A DNA stretch of 64,000 bases from Pseudocoprococcus catus (GTDB taxonomy: Bacteria > Bacillota > Clostridia > Lachnospirales > Lachnospiraceae). The stretch lies in assembly GCF_019734885.1 (NCBI RefSeq), contig NZ_JAAXCM010000061.1, positions 1 through 64,000 on the forward strand, given 5' to 3'. The position numbers were made by a program, and so were the translations under genes. Shown in pieces: positions 1 to 8,379 of this stretch. Every line of letters begins with the position of its first letter. Positions within the stretch are counted from its first letter, which is position 1. The notes below the pieces were generated by a model, which made no database searches, was not told the origin of the DNA, and saw only the letters and a list, made by a program, of their open reading frames with translations.

Positions 1-335
1 GTTTTCATTAAAACTTACTGTCTAATGGTAAGGGTTTTAAAAACTCAAACTGTCCAATCTATAGGGTACATTTTATAATAACTGTTATATTTTGTTATTA
101 AATTCTCTGTAAACCCTTGAAAACACTGGATTTGTCGCAGGTGAGCTTTCCCTTATTGTTTCCCTTGTGTTATATCGTCCCACCAGTGTTTACGAACTCT
201 GATAAGGGCAAATACAAGGGCAAGAAAATCCTATAAAACAGTATAACACAAAATAAAAGTGACATGGTGAACTGATTGAAATGCTTCTGATTTTTGCAAC
301 AAATGATTGATTTAACGATAAGGAGATTTGATACG
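1..335. other. AT-rich left-edge region without a convincing gene
   Basis: No supported gene. Two imperfect direct repeats of about 20 bases lie at 8-27 and 37-59; each contains a TTAAAA tract followed by ACTGTC and a CTAA/CCAA step. Such paired motifs are seen at ends of insertion sequences or in recombinase-binding sites, but no transposase is present in the window, so this is only a suggestion. Around 150-225 there are repeated short CAAGGG(A/C)AA strings in both orientations. The 67-codon minus-strand reading frame here has no ribosome binding site or recognisable motif. Confidence 0.3.
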
Positions 336-569
336 ATGAAAACAATATTTGCAGAATACAATCCACAATGCAACAGTATTGATGTTTATACCAGTGCCGG
401 CTATATGCTTCGCATTGACTGCTGGGAAGCTGAAAAGAAATTAAAGACTACTATTATAAAAAAGCAAAAAGAGCTCCTTCGAGCTCTTTTGGGTCAGTTC
501 TGCAAACTTGAATTTACTTTAATAAATATTTTTCAAACGCTTTATGATTATCAAAGTGGACTTCTCTAA
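336..569 (+). pseudogene. DUF6061-like small protein, truncated and reading through a terminator
   Basis: The ATG at 336 is preceded by an AAGGAG ribosome binding site. The first roughly 37 residues (starting MKTIFAEYNPQCNSIDVY, then YMLRIDC) look like the DUF6061 family, small uncharacterised proteins of gut Firmicutes. After the LKTT stretch the similarity ends and the frame runs directly through the hairpin at 467-490, whose codons (KELLRALL) are simply the stem of a terminator. The family normally continues with a second half, so this copy appears cut off by whatever rearrangement placed the terminator there. Family assignment is from memory of its sequence pattern; the truncation is seen directly. 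A short functional protein is possible but unlikely. Confidence 0.5.
467..490 (-). terminator. Intrinsic terminator of the DUF3784 gene
   Basis: Perfect 10-bp stem AAAAGAGCTC / GAGCTCTTTT with loop CTTC. On the minus strand it is followed by TTTTTGCTTTTTT, which fits an intrinsic terminator for the gene ending at 514. It can also act on the plus strand. Confidence 0.8.
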
Positions 570-849
570 AAAACAGAACTAACCAAATAATATAGGTTGG
601 TATAGCTATATATGGGGTTAAAAAGCAGGATAATAATGCTCCTGCCAACATTATAATAGCCCACATAAAGCACTGATTTCTTATATCACGAGAGATATGA
701 GCTTTATCATACAATGCCTGTTCTTCTTTAGAAAATGAATTAAATCCTGAAACAAATTTTGCTGCTTTTTCCTTAAAAATCGCAAATAACACACCTATAA
801 TCAAAAATGGTATTACCAAAATTATACACGACCAAAATCCTATATTCAT
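514..849 (-). CDS. DUF3784 family small membrane protein
   Basis: 111 residues from the ATG at 849, chosen because GGAGG lies 8 bases upstream; the longer open frame to 954 overlaps the neighbouring gene and lacks a site. Residues 5-25 form a first membrane segment, and two more hydrophobic segments follow near 64-84 and 88-105. Between them is a polar stretch with a GFNSFSKEEQALYD motif typical of DUF3784, a family of small membrane proteins of unknown function common in Clostridia. It lies 29 bases downstream of the DUF6440 gene and is probably co-transcribed with it, ending at the hairpin at 467-490. No function can be given. Confidence 0.7.
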   Translation of the reverse strand: MNIGFWSCIILVIPFLIIGVLFAIFKEKAAKFVSGFNSFSKEEQALYDKAHISRDIRNQCFMWAIIMLAGALLSCFLTPYIAIPTYIIWLVLFFREVHFDNHKAFEKYLLK

Positions 850-878
850 AATACATACCTCCGCTTCAAACTCCGATT

Positions 879-1064
879 TTACTTTGTAACTATGACTTTT
901 CCTTCTGAATCCAGAAGAGGTGTAATAGCCGCTCCATATCCAGATTTCCAACAAAGATAGTTAACCCCAGTCTCCTTATCTACAAGGATTTGGCGAACTC
1001 CTTCATCCTTAAGCTGACTTCCGTCTCTAAATGTAACTTCAAATCTTTCTTCTTTCTTTGCCAT
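879..1064 (-). CDS. DUF6440 family protein
   Basis: 61 residues from the ATG at 1064, which has AAGGAG nine bases upstream. The compact sequence (ERFEVTFRDG, ILVDKETGVNYL, then GYGAAITPLLDSEGKVIV) matches the DUF6440 pattern, a small all-beta family of unknown role found in gut Firmicutes, often close to mobile or defence genes. It is the first gene of a two-gene unit with the DUF3784 membrane protein, which suggests that the two work together or travel together. No catalytic residues are apparent. Confidence 0.65.
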   Translation of the reverse strand: MAKKEERFEVTFRDGSQLKDEGVRQILVDKETGVNYLCWKSGYGAAITPLLDSEGKVIVTK

Positions 1065-1139
1065 GTTTATTTCTCCTTTTTTCAAGCGTTAAATTCAGAT
1101 TTTTCGTTCTCTGCGACTTCCCAATAAACGGGAAATTGG

Positions 1140-1751
1140 CTATTTCGTTGCAACAATACTTATCCAATGATTTTTTGTATTTGAATACGTTTTTATCTCT
1201 GTAAAACCTGCTTCTTTCAAAGCAGCAATGAGTTGATCAGATGTGTAAATCTTCATACCATTAATCAACTTTGTCCATTTTTCATCTGCGTCATTCGTTC
1301 CGTCAGATTCGTTACAAATCAGGAATGTCCCTCCGTTTTTCAGAACTCGATTTACCTCAAAAAAACATTTTTTCAATCCCGGCCAGAAGTAAACTGTCTC
1401 AAAAGCAGAAACATAATCAAAAACCGCATCAGGAAAAGGGATAGCAGATACATCACCTTGAACCACGCAACATTTCCCTTGTTTAATGGCGGCGGCGTTC
1501 AGTTTTTGAGATTCTGCCACACTGACCTTCGAATAATCCATTCCTGTCACATGTCCATTTCCGCATTTACCCAACCAGGCTACAATATTTGCACCGCCTC
1601 CGCAACCAACATCCAGTACCGCAGCGTCCGGATTCACTGAGATATTTGAAAATCCCCATTGTGATAACTTGGCGTGACCGATGTTCATCATCTTCGTCAT
1701 CAATTTTCCGCCGAAGCCTTGTGGCTTACGAGTATTTTCAAAGAAGTTCAT
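1140..1751 (-). CDS. Class I SAM-dependent methyltransferase
   Basis: 203 residues from the ATG at 1751, which follows GAGGAGG by nine bases. The Rossmann fold is clear: motif I VLDVGCGGGAN near residues 46-56, the acidic end of strand 2 in GMDYS, then VQGDVSAIPFPDAVFDYV (motifs II/III), and RVLKNGGTFLICNE. This is a Methyltransf_11/UbiE-type small-molecule methyltransferase; the substrate cannot be read from the sequence. The open frame continues to 1883, but that extension is low-complexity and crosses a hairpin, so it is unlikely to be translated. The gene stands alone between the small DUF genes and lysS in AT-rich DNA, consistent with acquisition. Confidence 0.85.
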   Translation of the reverse strand: MNFFENTRKPQGFGGKLMTKMMNIGHAKLSQWGFSNISVNPDAAVLDVGCGGGANIVAWLGKCGNGHVTGMDYSKVSVAESQKLNAAAIKQGKCCVVQGDVSAIPFPDAVFDYVSAFETVYFWPGLKKCFFEVNRVLKNGGTFLICNESDGTNDADEKWTKLINGMKIYTSDQLIAALKEAGFTEIKTYSNTKNHWISIVATK

Positions 1752-1797
1752 TGCATTATTCCTCCTCTTTAAATTCCGATTTGTATTTCTGTTTGTT

Positions 1798-1829
1798 TTA
1801 AAAATGGGCAACTCCGATTGGAATTGCCC
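1798..1829 (-). terminator. Terminator-like hairpin in the methyltransferase leader
   Basis: GGGCAACTCC / GGAATTGCCC with loop GATT (9 pairs, one mismatch), followed on the minus strand by ATTTTTAAAA. It sits about 47 bases before the methyltransferase start codon, so it is either an attenuator for that gene or the end of an unseen upstream transcript. Confidence 0.55.
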
Positions 1830-1954
1830 ACTCATTGCACTAATTATGCGATTTTTTCTTGCTTGCACCGATTTCTGCATCAAATGATGTAAGTTTGATG
1901 TAAATCGCTGTTTTTTTAGTTTTTTATCAAATGAAGTACGTCCCGTCTATTTAC

Positions 1955-2118
1955 TATGAAAGTCCTGAACGGCAGCCATGAATAAGTCATGCCTGCATGA
2001 ACGAATTCATGGATATCGGGTAGGCTAAACTGTATGAGTAAGCAGGGCAATCGCCCGGATTACGAATGCAGTTGGCAGTTACGGGAGTGCCATAGGCACG
2101 GAGTAACTGACTTTCATA
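1955..2118. ncRNA. Structured 164-bp element with terminal inverted repeats (candidate ncRNA or MITE)
   Basis: The ends are a perfect 10-bp inverted repeat, TATGAAAGTC (1955-1964) and GACTTTCATA (2109-2118). ATTTAC occurs directly outside both ends (1949-1954 and 2120-2125), like a 6-bp target duplication. Inside are several hairpins: CATGAA-CGAA-TTCATG (1996-2011) inside a GCCT/AGGC helix (1991-1994 with 2022-2025), GGGC-AATC-GCCC (2045-2056), and CAGTTAC/GTAACTG (2076-2082 with 2103-2109) enclosing GTGCC-ATA-GGCAC (2087-2099). No reading frame of note lies within. It could be a small non-autonomous transposon, or a mobile structured RNA such as an ORF-less HEARO/omega-RNA-like element (those insert after ATGA, which is present here at the left end); I cannot assign the family. 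Confidence 0.5.
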
Positions 2119-2128
2119 TATTTACATC

Positions 2129-4075
2129 TTAATAGAGCTTTGCACCTGCTGGAATATGGTTATCCACCATCAGCAGATGAAGTTCTTCATCCTCTGAATC
2201 TTTCAGATTGTTCACTGCTGAAAGAAGCATACCACAGGATTCAATTCCCATCATCTTACGTGGTGGAAGGTTTGTGATGGCAATAAGTGTCTTGCCAACC
2301 AGTTCTTCCGGTTCATAGTAAGCATGAATACCGCTTAAGATGATTCTGTCTGTGCCTGTACCGTCATCCAGAGTGAACTGTAATAACTTCTTAGACTTCT
2401 TAACCGCTTCGCATGCTTTAACCTTAACAGCTCTGAAATCAGATTTGCTGAATGTATCGAAATCTACCATTTCTTCAAATAATGGCTCAATCTTTACATT
2501 TGAGAAATCAATTTCTTCCGGTTCGGTCGCAATCTGGTCGCAATTTTCTTTTACAGCGCTCTCAGATGCCTTATTTGCTTTCTTGTCAGCGTCCAGTGAC
2601 TTCATTGTCGGGAACAATAATACATCACGGATAGCCTGGCTGTCTGTCAGCAGCATTACCAGACGGTCAATACCGTAACCGATACCACCTGTTGGCGGCA
2701 TACCGATTTCCAGAGCATTCAGGAAATCTTCATCTGTATGGTTAGCTTCATCATCACCGGCTGCAAATGCTTCTTCCTGTGCAGCAAAACGTTCTCTCTG
2801 ATCGATCGGATCATTCAGCTCTGAGTAAGCGTTGCACATTTCACGGCCGTAAATATACAGCTCGAAACGTTCTACCAGTTCAGGATTGGATGGTTTCTTC
2901 TTAGTCAATGGTGAAATTTCAATCGGATGATCTGTGACAAATGTAGGCTGGATCATCTTGTCTTCACAGAATTCTTCGAAGAAGAGATTGATGATGTCAC
3001 CCTTCTTGTGACGTGCTTCATAAGCAACATGATGCTCGTCAGCCAGTTTCTTGGCTTCTTCATCTGTCTTCACTTCTGTAAAGTCTACACCTGAGTATTT
3101 CTTAACTGCATCCATCATTGTGATACGTTCAAATGGCTTGGACATATCAATGATCGTGCCGTTATAGCTGAGTACTGCGCTGCCGCAGACTTTCTCTGCA
3201 AGGTAACGGAACATACTCTCTGTCAGTTCCATCATGCCTTCATAGTCTGTGTAAGCCTGGTATAATTCCATCAATGTAAATTCCGGATTGTGACGGGTAT
3301 CAACACCTTCGTTACGGAATACACGGCCGATTTCGTAAACTCTTTCAAGACCGCCGACAATCAGACGTTTCAGATAAAGCTCCAAAGAAATACGAAGCTT
3401 CACATCTTCATCCAGCGCGTTGTAATGTGTCTCGAAAGGTCTTGCTGCTGCACCGCCTGCATTGGATACAAGCATCGGCGTCTCTACTTCCATGAAGCCG
3501 CGGCCGTCAAGGAAGTTACGGATTTCCTTAAGAATCTGGGAACGTTTGATAAATGTATCTCTGACTTCCGGATTCATGATCAGATCCACATAACGCTGGC
3601 GATAACGAATATCTGTGTTTGTCAGGCCATGGAACTTCTCAGGAAGTGTATGCAGACTCTTGGAAAGGAGTGTGATCTCTGTTGCATGAATAGAAATCTC
3701 ACCTGTCTTTGTCTTGAAAACTTTGCCCTTGATGCCAATGATATCACCGATATCAAACTTCTTGAACGCCTGATAGGCCTCTGTACCCAGTTCATCTCTT
3801 GCTACATAAGACTGAATATCTCCCTGCAGATCACGGACATTGCAGAAAGAAGCCTTACCCATGACACGCTTCTGCATCATACGGCCGGCTACAGTCACTT
3901 CCTGACCTTCAAGTTCATCAAAATTGTTCTTAATCTCCATGCTGTGATGGGTTACGTTATACTTAGTGATCAGAAACGGGTCATTGCCTGCTGCCTGAAG
4001 GTCAGCCAGCTTGCCGCGTCTGATCTTATCCTGTTCACTGACATCTGGTGTCTGATTGTTCTTTGACTCTGCCAC
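2129..4075 (-). CDS. lysS: Lysyl-tRNA synthetase, class II, with C-terminal tRNA-binding domain
   Basis: 648 residues from a GTG start (4075) with AGGAG seven bases upstream. It charges tRNA-Lys with lysine. An N-terminal OB-fold anticodon-binding domain (about 60-160) is followed by the class II catalytic core with motif 2 (FRNEGVDTRHNPEFT) and motif 3 (GIGYGIDRLVMLLTD) near residue 495. A usual bacterial LysRS stops at about 500 residues; this one adds about 110 residues from FDTFSKSDFRAVKVKACEAV, including LPPRKMMGIES, which is an EMAP-II/Trbp111-like tRNA-binding domain of the kind found at the C-terminus of MetRS. An acidic linker joins the parts. Such fusions are known in Lachnospiraceae. 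It is the last gene of the birA operon. Confidence 0.95.
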   Translation of the reverse strand: MAESKNNQTPDVSEQDKIRRGKLADLQAAGNDPFLITKYNVTHHSMEIKNNFDELEGQEVTVAGRMMQKRVMGKASFCNVRDLQGDIQSYVARDELGTEAYQAFKKFDIGDIIGIKGKVFKTKTGEISIHATEITLLSKSLHTLPEKFHGLTNTDIRYRQRYVDLIMNPEVRDTFIKRSQILKEIRNFLDGRGFMEVETPMLVSNAGGAAARPFETHYNALDEDVKLRISLELYLKRLIVGGLERVYEIGRVFRNEGVDTRHNPEFTLMELYQAYTDYEGMMELTESMFRYLAEKVCGSAVLSYNGTIIDMSKPFERITMMDAVKKYSGVDFTEVKTDEEAKKLADEHHVAYEARHKKGDIINLFFEEFCEDKMIQPTFVTDHPIEISPLTKKKPSNPELVERFELYIYGREMCNAYSELNDPIDQRERFAAQEEAFAAGDDEANHTDEDFLNALEIGMPPTGGIGYGIDRLVMLLTDSQAIRDVLLFPTMKSLDADKKANKASESAVKENCDQIATEPEEIDFSNVKIEPLFEEMVDFDTFSKSDFRAVKVKACEAVKKSKKLLQFTLDDGTGTDRIILSGIHAYYEPEELVGKTLIAITNLPPRKMMGIESCGMLLSAVNNLKDSEDEELHLLMVDNHIPAGAKLY

Positions 4076-4214
4076 GTTGCTCTCTCCTGTTCTATTCGAT
4101 AACTGATTTCTGTGTTTCCTATACTAAATTCAAGTGCTTATCCATAAAATTAAGCCCTTGTCTATATTAAACTTTTGCAAGTACAAAAAATTGATTAATT
4201 GCGATTGCTGAAAA

Positions 4215-4697
4215 TTAAGCTCTTGCGATCTCAAGGATCTTGAATTCCAGGTCACCGGAAATAGTCTCAACAACGATTGTCTCGCCAACCTTGGAACCGA
4301 TGAGTGCTGCACCTACCGGTGATTCATTGGAAATCTTGCCGTTTAATGCATCTGCTTCTGTAGAACCGACGATTGTGTATTCTACTTCTTCGTCCATCTC
4401 TACATCATATAACTTCACACGGCTGCCGATACCAACAGTATCTGCATCCACTTCATCCTGACCAACAACTTCTACATTCTTCAGAAGTTTCTCAAGTTCT
4501 TCGATACGTGCTTCGATATCTCTCTGCTCGTCCTTTGCTGCATCGTACTCAGCATTTTCAGAAAGGTCACCCTGTTCTCTTGCTTCCTTGATCTTCTGTG
4601 CAACTTCCTTACGTTTGTATACCTTCAGATCAAATAATTCATCTTCCAGCGCTCTTAACCCCGCAAATGTCATAATATTCTTCTTTGTTTCAGCCAT
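4215..4697 (-). CDS. greA: Transcription elongation factor GreA
   Basis: 160 residues, the normal length. GreA rescues backtracked RNA polymerase by stimulating transcript cleavage. The N-terminal coiled coil (residues 8-78) carries the tip motif GDLSENAEYDAAKDEQ with the acidic residues that reach the active site; the C-terminal FKBP-like domain includes the NGKISNESPVGAALIG pattern. An AAAGGA site precedes the ATG. It lies between dusB and lysS; the 139-base gap to lysS holds no clear hairpin, so read-through is likely. Confidence 0.96.
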   Translation of the reverse strand: MAETKKNIMTFAGLRALEDELFDLKVYKRKEVAQKIKEAREQGDLSENAEYDAAKDEQRDIEARIEELEKLLKNVEVVGQDEVDADTVGIGSRVKLYDVEMDEEVEYTIVGSTEADALNGKISNESPVGAALIGSKVGETIVVETISGDLEFKILEIARA

Positions 4698-4876
4698 AAT
4701 AAAATATCCTTTCTATTCTGTTATTCTATCTTATCTCTGAATTACTCAGTCATTCTCGAAATGTCATTTGTCAAAACCGGATCTGATATGTTTTGACTCA
4801 CGCAAAACTTATCTATTTTATCCAGCATACATCCCTGTATTATATCTTATTGACATTTCACTGTCAACTGATTCCT

Positions 4877-5932
4877 TTACTTAACCCCCTGATTGATGCC
4901 ATATTTTTCATCATGATCGATTGGTTTTTCATAGGCTTTTATGCCGCCTTCACTGTACGCCAGCCAATCTGCCAGAAGCTGTTTCAACGCTTCATAAGAT
5001 TCTACTTCATTCACAGCCTGACGCATTCTGGCGGAGCCATGATAACCTGCTGTATACCAGGCTACATGCTTGCGCATTTCCCGAATGCCCTGATATTCAC
5101 CTTTGTAACGGATATGCATCTCGGCATGACGCAGCATCATATCTGTCATCTCTTTCAGCGACGGTTTCTCATGAAGGATTCCCTTCTCCAGATAATCAAT
5201 GATATCTCTGAACAGCCATGGGTTGCCTCTGGCACCTCTGGCTGCCATAATGGCATCACATCCTGTTTCCTCAATCATCCTCCTGGCATCCTGAGGAGTA
5301 AAGATATCACCATTTCCGATCACAGGGATCTTCACTGCTTCTTTTACCCTGCGGATAATCTCCCAATCGGCCTTGCCGCTATAATACTGTTCCCTGGTTC
5401 TTCCGTGAACAGCAACTGCCGAAGCGCCATTGGCCTCCGCGATCTTCGCCATCTCTACCGCATTGATATGGTCATCATCAAAACCTTTTCTGATCTTGAC
5501 TGTCACCGGCTTGTCAATGGCATCGACCAGACTTCTGACAATCCTGCCCGCCAGCTCCGGCTGCTTCATCAGCGCAGATCCCTCACCATTGTTGACAACT
5601 TTCGGCACCGGACATCCCATATTGACATCCAGCACATCAAAATCTCTGTCTGCGATCATTCTGGCCGCTTCTGCCATGATATCCGGATCTGAGCCAAATA
5701 GCTGCAGGGAAACCGGACGTTCCTGAGGTACTGTTTCCATCAGAAGAAACGTATTTTTGTTCTTATAAGTAATGGCTTTGGCACTGACCATCTCTGTACA
5801 TACCATACCACACCCCTGTTCGCGGCAAAGCACACGAAATGGCAGGTCCGTAACGCCTGCCATGGGTGCCAGTATAACGGGACGTTCAATGCAAAGATCT
5901 CCAATCTGTAATGGTTTCATCATCATATGCAC
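4877..5932 (-). CDS. dusB: tRNA-dihydrouridine synthase DusB
   Basis: 351 residues. FMN- and NADPH-dependent enzyme that reduces uridines in tRNA to dihydrouridine. The TIM-barrel start is [19 protein letters not shown]; the catalytic cysteine lies in [19 protein letters not shown], and the FMN phosphate site in [11 protein letters not shown] and [14 protein letters not shown]-terminal helices are present, so the protein is full length. Initiation is either the GTG at 5932 (AGGAA five bases upstream) or the ATG at 5926. It is 52 bases downstream of coaX in the same operon. Confidence 0.94.
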   Translation of the reverse strand: MHMMMKPLQIGDLCIERPVILAPMAGVTDLPFRVLCREQGCGMVCTEMVSAKAITYKNKNTFLLMETVPQERPVSLQLFGSDPDIMAEAARMIADRDFDVLDVNMGCPVPKVVNNGEGSALMKQPELAGRIVRSLVDAIDKPVTVKIRKGFDDDHINAVEMAKIAEANGASAVAVHGRTREQYYSGKADWEIIRRVKEAVKIPVIGNGDIFTPQDARRMIEETGCDAIMAARGARGNPWLFRDIIDYLEKGILHEKPSLKEMTDMMLRHAEMHIRYKGEYQGIREMRKHVAWYTAGYHGSARMRQAVNEVESYEALKQLLADWLAYSEGGIKAYEKPIDHDEKYGINQGVK

Positions 5933-5984
5933 GACATTTCCTTTTTATTCCGATATTTGAAGCTTGCTGACAAGCAGCCCGCAT

Positions 5985-6779
5985 CTAAGCTCTCCTGCCT
6001 TTTTTGCTGCTGACCGCATTCTTATAGTAAATGATACGCAATCCCTGGAGGGTCAGCATATTGTCATAAATATCTATGGCATCTGTCTCATCCGCGATCA
6101 CCTTGCCGAAGCCGCCGGTTGCCACTACTTTGATATTCTCCAGTCCTGACTCTTCCTTCATCTTGCGGACGATATATTCTGTTTCTCCGATAGTACCATA
6201 GACAATGCCCGCCTGAATGCATTCTGTTGTATCCTTCGTCAGAATCGTCTTTGGCTTTCTGATCTCCACTTCAGGAATTCTGGCCGCATCACTGGTCAGG
6301 GCCTGAACACTTGTCTGAATGCCCGGTGCTATAACAACGGAATCCAACTTACCGTCCTCTAAAACAAGCTGATAGGATGTGGCTGTTCCGTAATCAATAA
6401 CAATGGCCGGCACACCATATAATTCCTTGACAGCCGCTGCATTAACAATCAGATCAGAACCTGCTTCCTTCGGATTCTCCGCACCGACTTTGACACCGGT
6501 TTTCACACCGGGACCGACAATGATCGGATGAACATGGAAATATTTGATGCAGGCATTGGTCAGTGAATACATAACATTCGGCACAACGGACGCGATAATA
6601 ATACCTTCTATGTCATGATGGCTGGCATTGGACAAACGAACCAAATCACGCAGAAGGACACCATACTCATCGGATGTTCTCGGAACTTTCGTCGTCACAC
6701 GATAAACCTTCAAAAGCTTTGCTCCATTAAAGGTACCCAATGTGATATTTGTATTGCTGACATCAATCGCCATTATCAT
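5985..6779 (-). CDS. coaX: Type III pantothenate kinase
   Basis: 264 residues. Phosphorylates pantothenate, the first step of coenzyme A synthesis; the type III enzymes resist CoA feedback and use a monovalent cation. The ASKHA-fold phosphate motif appears as AIDVSNTNITLGTF (a serine replaces the usual glycine before NTN), followed by PGVKTGVK and the DYGTATSYQLV phosphate-2 motif with the key Asp, then ATGGFGKVI. The start ATG (6779) has GGGGAGG nine bases upstream and overlaps the DUF6145 gene by 17 bases, which implies translational coupling. It is near birA, another cofactor gene. Confidence 0.94.
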   Translation of the reverse strand: MIMAIDVSNTNITLGTFNGAKLLKVYRVTTKVPRTSDEYGVLLRDLVRLSNASHHDIEGIIIASVVPNVMYSLTNACIKYFHVHPIIVGPGVKTGVKVGAENPKEAGSDLIVNAAAVKELYGVPAIVIDYGTATSYQLVLEDGKLDSVVIAPGIQTSVQALTSDAARIPEVEIRKPKTILTKDTTECIQAGIVYGTIGETEYIVRKMKEESGLENIKVVATGGFGKVIADETDAIDIYDNMLTLQGLRIIYYKNAVSSKKGRRA

Positions 6780-7110
6780 CTTCCAGATCCTCCCCTAAAA
6801 AGAAAACTTTGTAATAGGTTTCCAGTGACTCAAATAATTCCTGCTTCTCCTGCTGCATCTGTTTGATCTTCAACACACTGCCGATCTCATCATAAAGAAG
6901 ATCCCCTTCATCGGCAGATGTATTGAGTTCAAGATTGCCGTTCTCATCAAACTCCAGAGACAGCGCACCGCCCACATCCTCTGTAAACAGCACACACATA
7001 ATTTTCAGCTCATCTTTCACATGCTGCGGCAGTCCATCAAAATTCTCATTCAGATAAAATTTCTTCTCGTATGCACTGGACGCACATAAAACCATTTTAT
7101 CCTGAAACAT
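6763..7110 (-). CDS. DUF6145 family protein
   Basis: 115 residues behind a strong AAGGAGGATAAAT site. The start MFQDKMVLCASSAYEKKFYL and the segment MCVLFTEDVGGALSLEFDE are the recognisable features of DUF6145, a cytoplasmic family of unknown function restricted, as far as I know, to Clostridia. The C-terminal third is acidic and predicted helical (about 78-105). It overlaps coaX and follows birA, so its constant position between these two cofactor genes suggests a linked role, but none is established. Confidence 0.75.
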   Translation of the reverse strand: MFQDKMVLCASSAYEKKFYLNENFDGLPQHVKDELKIMCVLFTEDVGGALSLEFDENGNLELNTSADEGDLLYDEIGSVLKIKQMQQEKQELFESLETYYKVFFLGEDLEDDNGD

Positions 7111-7219
7111 ATTTATCCTCCTTCTATCGCCTGAAGTGCATTCATCCTACTTCAGCCATACAACTTAAATTCTTCTATTCCTGTCTTATCTCCTGCAGAT
7201 CATCATTGTTCTCTGCAAA

Positions 7220-8197
7220 TTATACATAACCCAAAACGCCTCTGACAGACACCTCTCCGGATATAACAGCAGTTCTTGTTCCGTCTGTCTTCTCCACAAG
7301 CAGTGCGCCCTCACTGTCAATACCGCATGCTGTGCCTTCATACTGACTGCCCCGCTCTTCGATATACACTTTGCGTCCCATATTAACAAGACGCTGATTG
7401 TAGCTTTCCACCATCAACGACAGATTTTCTGTCTGAAGGAACTGATCGTAGTATTTCTCAAAGGATTTCCAGACATCTGCAATGATTTCTGCGCGCTTAT
7501 AATATTCGCCGGTGATCACATGCATAGATGCAGCCACCGCCGCAATATCCTCCGGAAAATCATCCGTATTCACATTAATGCCGATGCCAATCACCACATA
7601 ATGGATATTGTCCAGTTCCGAACTCATCTCTGTCAGGATACCGCAGACCTTCCGGCCATTGATCACAATATCATTCGGCCACTTAATGGCACATCCCTCT
7701 ACCCGGCTGCTGATGGCATCATAAACTGCCATGGCTGCCACCAGTGTCAGCATAGACGCTGACATCGGATGAATCTGAGGTCTTAAAAGAATACTCATCC
7801 AGATACCGCTGCCCTTCGGTGAATGCCACGGTCTTCCCCGTCTGCCTCTGCCGGACACCTGACGCTCGGCAACCACCAGCGTACCGTGGAAAGCTCCCTG
7901 TTCAGCCAGCATCTTGGCCGTCTGATTCGTTGATTCCTGTTCCTCTTCGTACACAACAGGATGTCCGGCCCACTCCGTCTCCAGAAGGCTGTCCACTTCT
8001 TCAGCTGTCACAATATCTGGTGTCTGAATTAATTTATAGCCTTTATTCTTCACAGCATCAATGACATAGCCTTCGTCTTTCAGCTGATTCATCACCTTCC
8101 AGATGGCTGTTCTCGATACATCAAGCATCCGGCACAGCTCCTGGCCAGACACATAGTCCTCTGTCTCCCTGAGACATTTTAAAATCTTCTCTTTCAT
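7220..8197 (-). CDS. birA: Bifunctional biotin ligase / biotin operon repressor BirA
   Basis: 325 residues from the ATG at 8197 (GGAGG seven bases upstream; an in-frame ATG at 8224 has a poorer site). It attaches biotin to acceptor proteins and represses biotin genes. Residues 1-60 form a winged helix (SGQELCRMLDVSRTAIWKVM), so it is the DNA-binding class. The catalytic domain has the biotinyl-AMP loop SGRGRRGRPWHSPKGSG, KWPNDIVING, and a C-terminal SH3-like domain. First gene of a six-gene minus-strand operon running to lysS; a good promoter lies at 8252-8280. Confidence 0.95.
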   Translation of the reverse strand: MKEKILKCLRETEDYVSGQELCRMLDVSRTAIWKVMNQLKDEGYVIDAVKNKGYKLIQTPDIVTAEEVDSLLETEWAGHPVVYEEEQESTNQTAKMLAEQGAFHGTLVVAERQVSGRGRRGRPWHSPKGSGIWMSILLRPQIHPMSASMLTLVAAMAVYDAISSRVEGCAIKWPNDIVINGRKVCGILTEMSSELDNIHYVVIGIGINVNTDDFPEDIAAVAASMHVITGEYYKRAEIIADVWKSFEKYYDQFLQTENLSLMVESYNQRLVNMGRKVYIEERGSQYEGTACGIDSEGALLVEKTDGTRTAVISGEVSVRGVLGYV

Positions 8198-8251
8198 GTC
8201 CTGACCTCCACTTTTATCCTTCATCCACTCAATACGAACCCATATGATACG

Positions 8252-8280
8252 ATATTAACCTATTTTCACCAATTTATCAA
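8252..8280 (-). promoter_or_regulatory. SigA-type promoter for the birA operon
   Basis: TTGATA (8275-8280) and TAATAT (8252-8257) on the minus strand, separated by exactly 17 bases, about 55 bases before the birA start codon. Confidence 0.6.
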
Positions 8281-8320
8281 GAGCTGTAAAACATGCGCTG
8301 CGTTTTTTTATGAAATCGCA

Positions 8321-8368
8321 AAAAAAGAATGTGCCTCACCTCCCATCATCGGGAAATGGACACATTCT
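8321..8368 (-). terminator. Intrinsic terminator after the PAP2 gene
   Basis: AGAATGTG / CACATTCT inverted repeat (8326-8333 with 8361-8368) enclosing a long loop. On the minus strand the stem is followed directly by a run of T; it lies 12 bases beyond the PAP2 stop codon. Confidence 0.75.
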
Positions 8369-8379
8369 ATACGATCCGT

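Noticed and set aside
170..373. 67-codon minus-strand open frame
   Set aside because: No ribosome binding site and low-complexity hydrophobic composition in AT-rich DNA; it also overlaps the start of the DUF6061-like gene.
1752..1883. N-terminal extension of the methyltransferase
   Set aside because: The extension is Arg/Asn-rich, crosses a hairpin, and the internal ATG at 1751 has a near-perfect ribosome binding site.
1955..2118. Group II intron fragment
   Set aside because: No domain V-like hairpin or GTGYG start was found; the terminal inverted repeats and flanking direct repeats fit a transposon or a mobile RNA better.
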